8,597 bases of DNA. It comes from Acidobacteriota bacterium. GTDB lineage: Bacteria; Acidobacteriota; Blastocatellia; Pyrinomonadales; Pyrinomonadaceae. A program made the translations under genes and the position numbers. This document shows positions 5,276 to 8,597 of this stretch, one piece after another (within the stretch, counting starts at the first letter, position 1; each line of letters starts with the position of its first letter). The notes beneath the pieces are model-generated. The model was given only the letters and a program-made list of their open reading frames with translations, had not been told where the DNA came from and searched no databases. Location: contig QHXL01000157.1 in the NCBI GenBank assembly GCA_003222935.1, forward strand, positions 1-8,597. The letters are read 5' to 3'.

Positions 5276-8200
5276 TTAGAAATTGAATCTGAGCCTGAGT
5301 TGGATCAGCCGGTTACCGCCTGATCCGCCTCCAGGTCCGAAGACAAAGTTATTTGAACCGCCGGGAGATTTCAAGAAGTACGGGGAAGCCATGTTTCCAA
5401 CAGGTACGTCCTTGTTAGTTCGATTGAAAATGTTGCTTGCGTACATCGAGATGCCGAGTGTGTAGGGACGTTGGACCGGCGGTTTCGGTTGAGGTGTTTG
5501 CGGCGCGTTCGCGTCCGTTGTTTTGGGTGAAGAGGGCGGCATTTTAGGCTCGATCGCTTTGCCCAACTTAAAGATCTTCTCGACTCCCAGGTTCGCCGAC
5601 ATAAAACCCGGGCCTCTCCCGAAATTTCGCGGAATTATTTGTTGACCGGGGGATGGATTGGGATCAAAAGCTCCGAGTGGCGTTACTACCACTCCCGGTT
5701 TCGTCAGATCCGTCGCGAATGCTGGACGTTCAGAAAATGATGTATCGCCGTTTGTATCTCGACCCGTGGTTATATTGAATGGCGCACCTGACGTTGCAAT
5801 AGTAAAGAGATTAAGACTTATGCCAAATGGCGCCTGGTAATAACCGCCACCGTAGAAGAAATTTAATTGGCCGAAATTGGTTCGCGCGTACTCCTGGCTG
5901 AAGTCGTAGGCGTCGAACGGGGAACCGCTTGTTCCGCTATCGGTGTTTCGAGATTTACTTAGGCTGTAACCACCCCAAATGTTTCCTTTTTTTAAGTTGG
6001 CATTGATGTTGATATTCAAGCTGTTGCCGGTCAATCGTCCGCTCGACTGGTATTGCATAACATTGCCGGCCGTTGGTCCAAGTGGACGGGTACCGCTCGT
6101 CGGTATGCCAGGAATAAAAGTAACCCCGAGTGGTGCGTTGATATTGACCGAGCGTTGGATATCTACTGTCCGATTGTGGCTGTAAGAAAGTGATAGTTTG
6201 ACGGCCTTTGTTAATTGACGCTCCACCGTGAACATCGCACGGAAGGAACGTTGCGGATTCAAGTCGTCGGAGATAACACGTCTGGTTTGTGGCTGCGCAA
6301 ATGCGGCCAGGGCCTCAACTGGAGGAACCACTGGAAAGAGATTGAGCACGGCCGGATCAGTGACAAGGAACTGCTGTTGAGTGACGCCGTCAAACCTGAG
6401 GGCGTTAAGAGTTATATCTTCGGAGATTCGGTTATAGAAAAGTCCGATGCCGCCACGGAAAACTGTTTTGGGTGGACCAGCAGGTGGCTTAACTGCTGGC
6501 GCCGGAGCTGGCGTTGTGGCAGCCGTGGCCGTTGTAGTAGTAGTCGTGGTCGCAGCCGCAACTGGTTTGGCTTCCACAGGCTTTGGTTCTGCCGGTTTGG
6601 CTTCAACCCTCTTTCCGCCGCCGAAAACCGGCGACCAGGCAAAGCCCAGGCGCGGAGCAAAGTTCATGGGGCTGCTGATGTTGTTCTGATTTTCATAACG
6701 CAGGCCTGGTGACAACGTGAAATTCGGTCGAAGTCTCCATTCGTCCTGGAAGTAAAAGGCCACGTCTCCCTGGGTGACTTCAGCTTCAGGGGTTCCTCCA
6801 GCGATCGAGAATTGAGTAGCGCCCCCACCCAAAGCTCTAATAGCGGATGGACTAAGACCTTGCCGCTGAAACAGAAGCGTTCTTCGATACTTTTCCAGAC
6901 TACCTACTTCAACTAGCTGAGGCTGTCCGTTCGGTCCAGGTACGACCAGATCGTTAGCGTCGAGTAGTGGTCCGACGCCGCCCGCAAACGTATAACTACC
7001 GCCAAAGTTTCCTGGAGAAACACTGTCGTTACCAACCCAGCGCAGCCGTCCACCTATTTTCATGAAGTGATTTCCTGTGGACCAGGAAGTGAAGTTTTGA
7101 ATCTCCATTCGTTTTCGCAGGTTCGAAGAGGAACCGACTTGTGAACCACCGCCGAAGAATGAATCAAGCACACTGAGGGCGGGCTCTGACGAAGCACTTG
7201 TTTGACGAAACCAGTTGCGGGACAGTTGAAGCCTCGTCTCATTGATTGTCTTCTCGTTGATCATTGCAGTTTCAGTTACCTGAAGTGTGAAGTCACTACG
7301 CTTGCCGGCGTACGCGCGAGACGGTAACGAAAACCCTCCGACACCCTGGAGATCCTGGTTCGACATCGAGTACGAGAAACGTCCGACCAACGTGTGTTTC
7401 TTATTTATCTTGAAATCAAGACGAGCATTTCCGTAAGTACTGACTGAAGGCGTGATGAGCGATTGGTTCAAGGTAAAAGGTATAAGTGTGACTGGATTAA
7501 GACCTGTCGCATTTACTATCGAGTTGCTATCACTTACAAATCTTTGGTAGTACGTCGAAAATGAAGCACGCTTCGCGACGATTGGTCCACTTAAATTTCC
7601 GCTAAATGAGCGCTGCTGAAATGGAGCTCTGCGCGTTGTGAAGGGATTACGCGAGTTAAGACTCTCATCATTGAAGTCGAAGCTGGCGCCACCGTGCCAT
7701 TTTTCAGAACCCGGCTGGGTGAATATCTCGATCCCACCAAAGCCAGGGAACTCGTTCTCAGCTGCGAAGGGATTGTTATTGATCCGGACTTCGCGGATGG
7801 CCTCCTTCGGAGGTATCTGACCGTTAGAGAATCCATCAACTTTGATTTGAGCTCCTCCCTCCTGATCAGGAGGACCGGCAAGCGCCTGGAGAGCGGCGGC
7901 CAATGCGTTTGGGTCGTTCGGCAAGGCATCAAGATCGCGACCCCGTAAGACGACCGCATTTGCGTTGTTATCGGCGTCCGTACTGATGGTCCGGTCGTCA
8001 ATGGTGACCTGTTGCTCTTCCACTTCCACGCTGAGTTGCGCGTCGCTAACGGTTGCTCGTTGTGCGTGTACAGTAATGCCTTTCTCTTCATAAGGAACGA
8101 AGCCAGGAGCTACGACCCTCAACTCGTACAGCCCGGGACGCAAGTTTCTAAATTCGAATGCGCCTATCGAACTCGACATGACACTTGTCGTCGATCCACG

Positions 8201-8350
8201 CTCGTCTTTGAGCACAACGCGAGCATTTGTGATTAGACTTCCGAGTTGATCGGTAACTGTACCTTTAATTGAGCCGTTGTTTTGTTGAGCAAGGATAGAC
8301 GCAGCGATCCCCAGGGTAAGAAAGCAGCAGCGCAGAGTTGTTTTGAGCAT
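5276..8350 (-). CDS. TonB-dependent-receptor-like outer-membrane protein, carboxypeptidase-regulatory domain
   Basis: This 1024-residue outer-membrane protein has a Sec signal peptide at residues 1-22 (cut after LAQ or AQ). Residues 25-112 form a carboxypeptidase-regulatory-like beta-sandwich (NGSIKGTVTDQLGSLITNAR, GAFEFRNLRPGLYELRV). Residues 130-215 are a plug-like domain (RGRDLDALPNDP, IKVDGF, IREVRINNNPFAAENEFPGFGG). The remainder is a TonB-receptor beta-barrel with typical strands (FAPRLGFAWSP, VFRGGIGLFYNR, YASNIFNRTN) and a C-terminal RLIQLRLRFNF ending in Phe, the expected outer-membrane insertion signal. This architecture is typical of Oar-like proteins abundant in Acidobacteriota. 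Two low-complexity Pro-rich inserts interrupt the barrel (580-628 and 932-962). No TonB box is evident. AGGA lies about 4-5 nt before the ATG. It is the first gene of a probable operon with the Dabb and PHP genes. The ligand is unknown; polysaccharide or protein breakdown products are common guesses for the family. Confidence 0.92.
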   Translation of the reverse strand: MLKTTLRCCFLTLGIAASILAQQNNGSIKGTVTDQLGSLITNARVVLKDERGSTTSVMSSSIGAFEFRNLRPGLYELRVVAPGFVPYEEKGITVHAQRATVSDAQLSVEVEEQQVTIDDRTISTDADNNANAVVLRGRDLDALPNDPNALAAALQALAGPPDQEGGAQIKVDGFSNGQIPPKEAIREVRINNNPFAAENEFPGFGGIEIFTQPGSEKWHGGASFDFNDESLNSRNPFTTRRAPFQQRSFSGNLSGPIVAKRASFSTYYQRFVSDSNSIVNATGLNPVTLIPFTLNQSLITPSVSTYGNARLDFKINKKHTLVGRFSYSMSNQDLQGVGGFSLPSRAYAGKRSDFTLQVTETAMINEKTINETRLQLSRNWFRQTSASSEPALSVLDSFFGGGSQVGSSSNLRKRMEIQNFTSWSTGNHFMKIGGRLRWVGNDSVSPGNFGGSYTFAGGVGPLLDANDLVVPGPNGQPQLVEVGSLEKYRRTLLFQRQGLSPSAIRALGGGATQFSIAGGTPEAEVTQGDVAFYFQDEWRLRPNFTLSPGLRYENQNNISSPMNFAPRLGFAWSPVFGGGKRVEAKPAEPKPVEAKPVAAATTTTTTTATAATTPAPAPAVKPPAGPPKTVFRGGIGLFYNRISEDITLNALRFDGVTQQQFLVTDPAVLNLFPVVPPVEALAAFAQPQTRRVISDDLNPQRSFRAMFTVERQLTKAVKLSLSYSHNRTVDIQRSVNINAPLGVTFIPGIPTSGTRPLGPTAGNVMQYQSSGRLTGNSLNININANLKKGNIWGGYSLSKSRNTDSGTSGSPFDAYDFSQEYARTNFGQLNFFYGGGYYQAPFGISLNLFTIATSGAPFNITTGRDTNGDTSFSERPAFATDLTKPGVVVTPLGAFDPNPSPGQQIIPRNFGRGPGFMSANLGVEKIFKLGKAIEPKMPPSSPKTTDANAPQTPQPKPPVQRPYTLGISMYASNIFNRTNKDVPVGNMASPYFLKSPGGSNNFVFGPGGGSGGNRLIQLRLRFNF
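5465..5557 (-). other. Proline-rich insert 2 in the receptor barrel
   Basis: Receptor residues 932-962 (from AIEPKMPPSSPK to PPVQRPY) are a Pro/Lys/Gln-rich linker between two strands, one ending NLGVEKIFKLG and one starting YTLGISMYASNIF. In related receptors this is a short turn. It is not a separate gene. Confidence 0.7.
6467..6613 (-). other. Proline/alanine/threonine-rich insert 1 in the receptor barrel
   Basis: Receptor residues 580-628 hold KPAEPKPVEAKPV, then an Ala/Thr tract with seven consecutive threonines (601-607), then PAPAPAVKPPAGPP. The threonines use ACC, ACG, ACT three times, ACA and ACG, so the tract is not a pure trinucleotide run. The insert splits PRLGFAWSPVFGGG from KTVFRGGIGLFYNR, normally joined by a turn of a few residues. 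Confidence 0.75.
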
Positions 8351-8470
8351 AACGTCCTACCTAAAAATCCGGATGGTGAGAAGTGTTTGACCTGACCGGG
8401 TGACCTGGTGTGAAACTCAAGGTCGACGACGACACTATGTAAAGCGCTATGTCAGTAGTTAGTGAACGGT

Positions 8471-8492
8471 AAACCTGAAAAGTTTCAGGTTT
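8471..8492. promoter_or_regulatory. 22-bp near-perfect palindrome upstream of the receptor gene
   Basis: The arms aaacctgaaa (8471-8480) and tttcaggttt (8483-8492) are exact reverse complements separated by 2 bp. The site lies 121 bp upstream of the receptor ATG, in the only likely promoter region of the receptor-Dabb-PHP cluster. The tight spacing and symmetry suit a dimeric transcription regulator. A 7-bp direct repeat tgacctg (8388-8394 and 8401-8407) lies between it and the gene. Confidence 0.45.
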
Positions 8493-8556
8493 CATTAGCT
8501 TGCCGGAAGCTTACACGATTTCAGTGGCCTATGGTTTCAGAAATGTCATGCGATGT

Positions 8557-8592
8557 CCGATATGCTTTAGCTTGTTGTGACTAAAGTATCGG
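8557..8592. repeat. Bulged inverted repeat, similar to the left-edge repeat
   Basis: The arms ccgatatgctttag (8557-8570) and ctaaagtatcgg (8581-8592) pair over 12 bp with a 2-base bulge and a 10-bp loop. The left arm with its flank shares the word atgtccgata and about 20 of 25 positions with the arm at 394-418, which suggests a diverged member of the same repeat family. The window ends 5 bp later, so the full element may be longer. Confidence 0.5.
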
Positions 8593-8597
8593 CTGGG

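Noticed and set aside
6412..6712. Open frames on both strands across the Pro/Ala/Thr insert
   Set aside because: Low-complexity DNA leaves other frames open; the encoded Val/Ala- or Arg-rich peptides are by-products of the receptor insert.
7591..8091. Minus-strand open frame of 166 codons inside the receptor gene
   Set aside because: It is an alternative frame within the continuous 1024-residue receptor, rich in Arg and Ser as expected for a shadow, and shows no domain.

Overview
The window looks like a chromosomal piece of an Acidobacteriota genome, possibly class Blastocatellia. The evidence is a 1024-residue TonB-receptor-like protein with an N-terminal carboxypeptidase-regulatory-like domain (a family strongly expanded in that phylum), small Sec-exported beta-rich proteins of a style common there, roughly balanced base composition, and long intergenic spacers with palindromic repeats. 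The phylum call is inference; there is no rRNA or marker gene in the window.

Layout from left to right. (1) The N-terminal part of an aldo/keto reductase runs off the left edge on the minus strand. Its upstream region holds a perfect 26-bp inverted repeat. (2) A small secreted protein on the minus strand (549-923) is followed by a 12-bp terminator hairpin capped by cUUCGg. (3) A 660-bp gene-free spacer carries several palindromes. (4) A secreted protein with a Gly/Pro-rich low-complexity centre (1584-2180, plus strand) converges on a DNA glycosylase of the AlkA/OGG1 HhH-GPD superfamily (2258-3139, minus strand); a strong hairpin terminator lies between the two stops. (5) A gene-free spacer (3140-3656) contains a promoter-like site on the plus strand and two large hairpin repeats, one of 136 bp. 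(6) A minus-strand cluster reads from right to left: TonB-dependent-receptor-like outer-membrane protein (8350-5276), Dabb-domain protein with a TTG start (5259-4969), and membrane-anchored PHP-domain phosphoesterase (4910-3657). Gaps of 16 and 58 bp make co-transcription plausible. (7) The upstream region of the receptor carries a 22-bp palindrome and, at the right edge, a bulged inverted repeat resembling the one near the left edge.

The receptor, Dabb and PHP genes could form a cell-envelope unit: an outer-membrane receptor or transporter, a small dimeric alpha/beta-barrel protein and an anchored metal-dependent hydrolase. No substrate can be read from the sequence. The glycosylase is a DNA repair gene and the aldo/keto reductase a redox enzyme. 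I see no CRISPR array, tRNA, rRNA, transposase, phage gene or recognisable defence system. The most interesting material is non-coding (large and shared palindromes, a possible orphan transcript) together with two proline-rich inserts in predicted periplasmic turns of the receptor.
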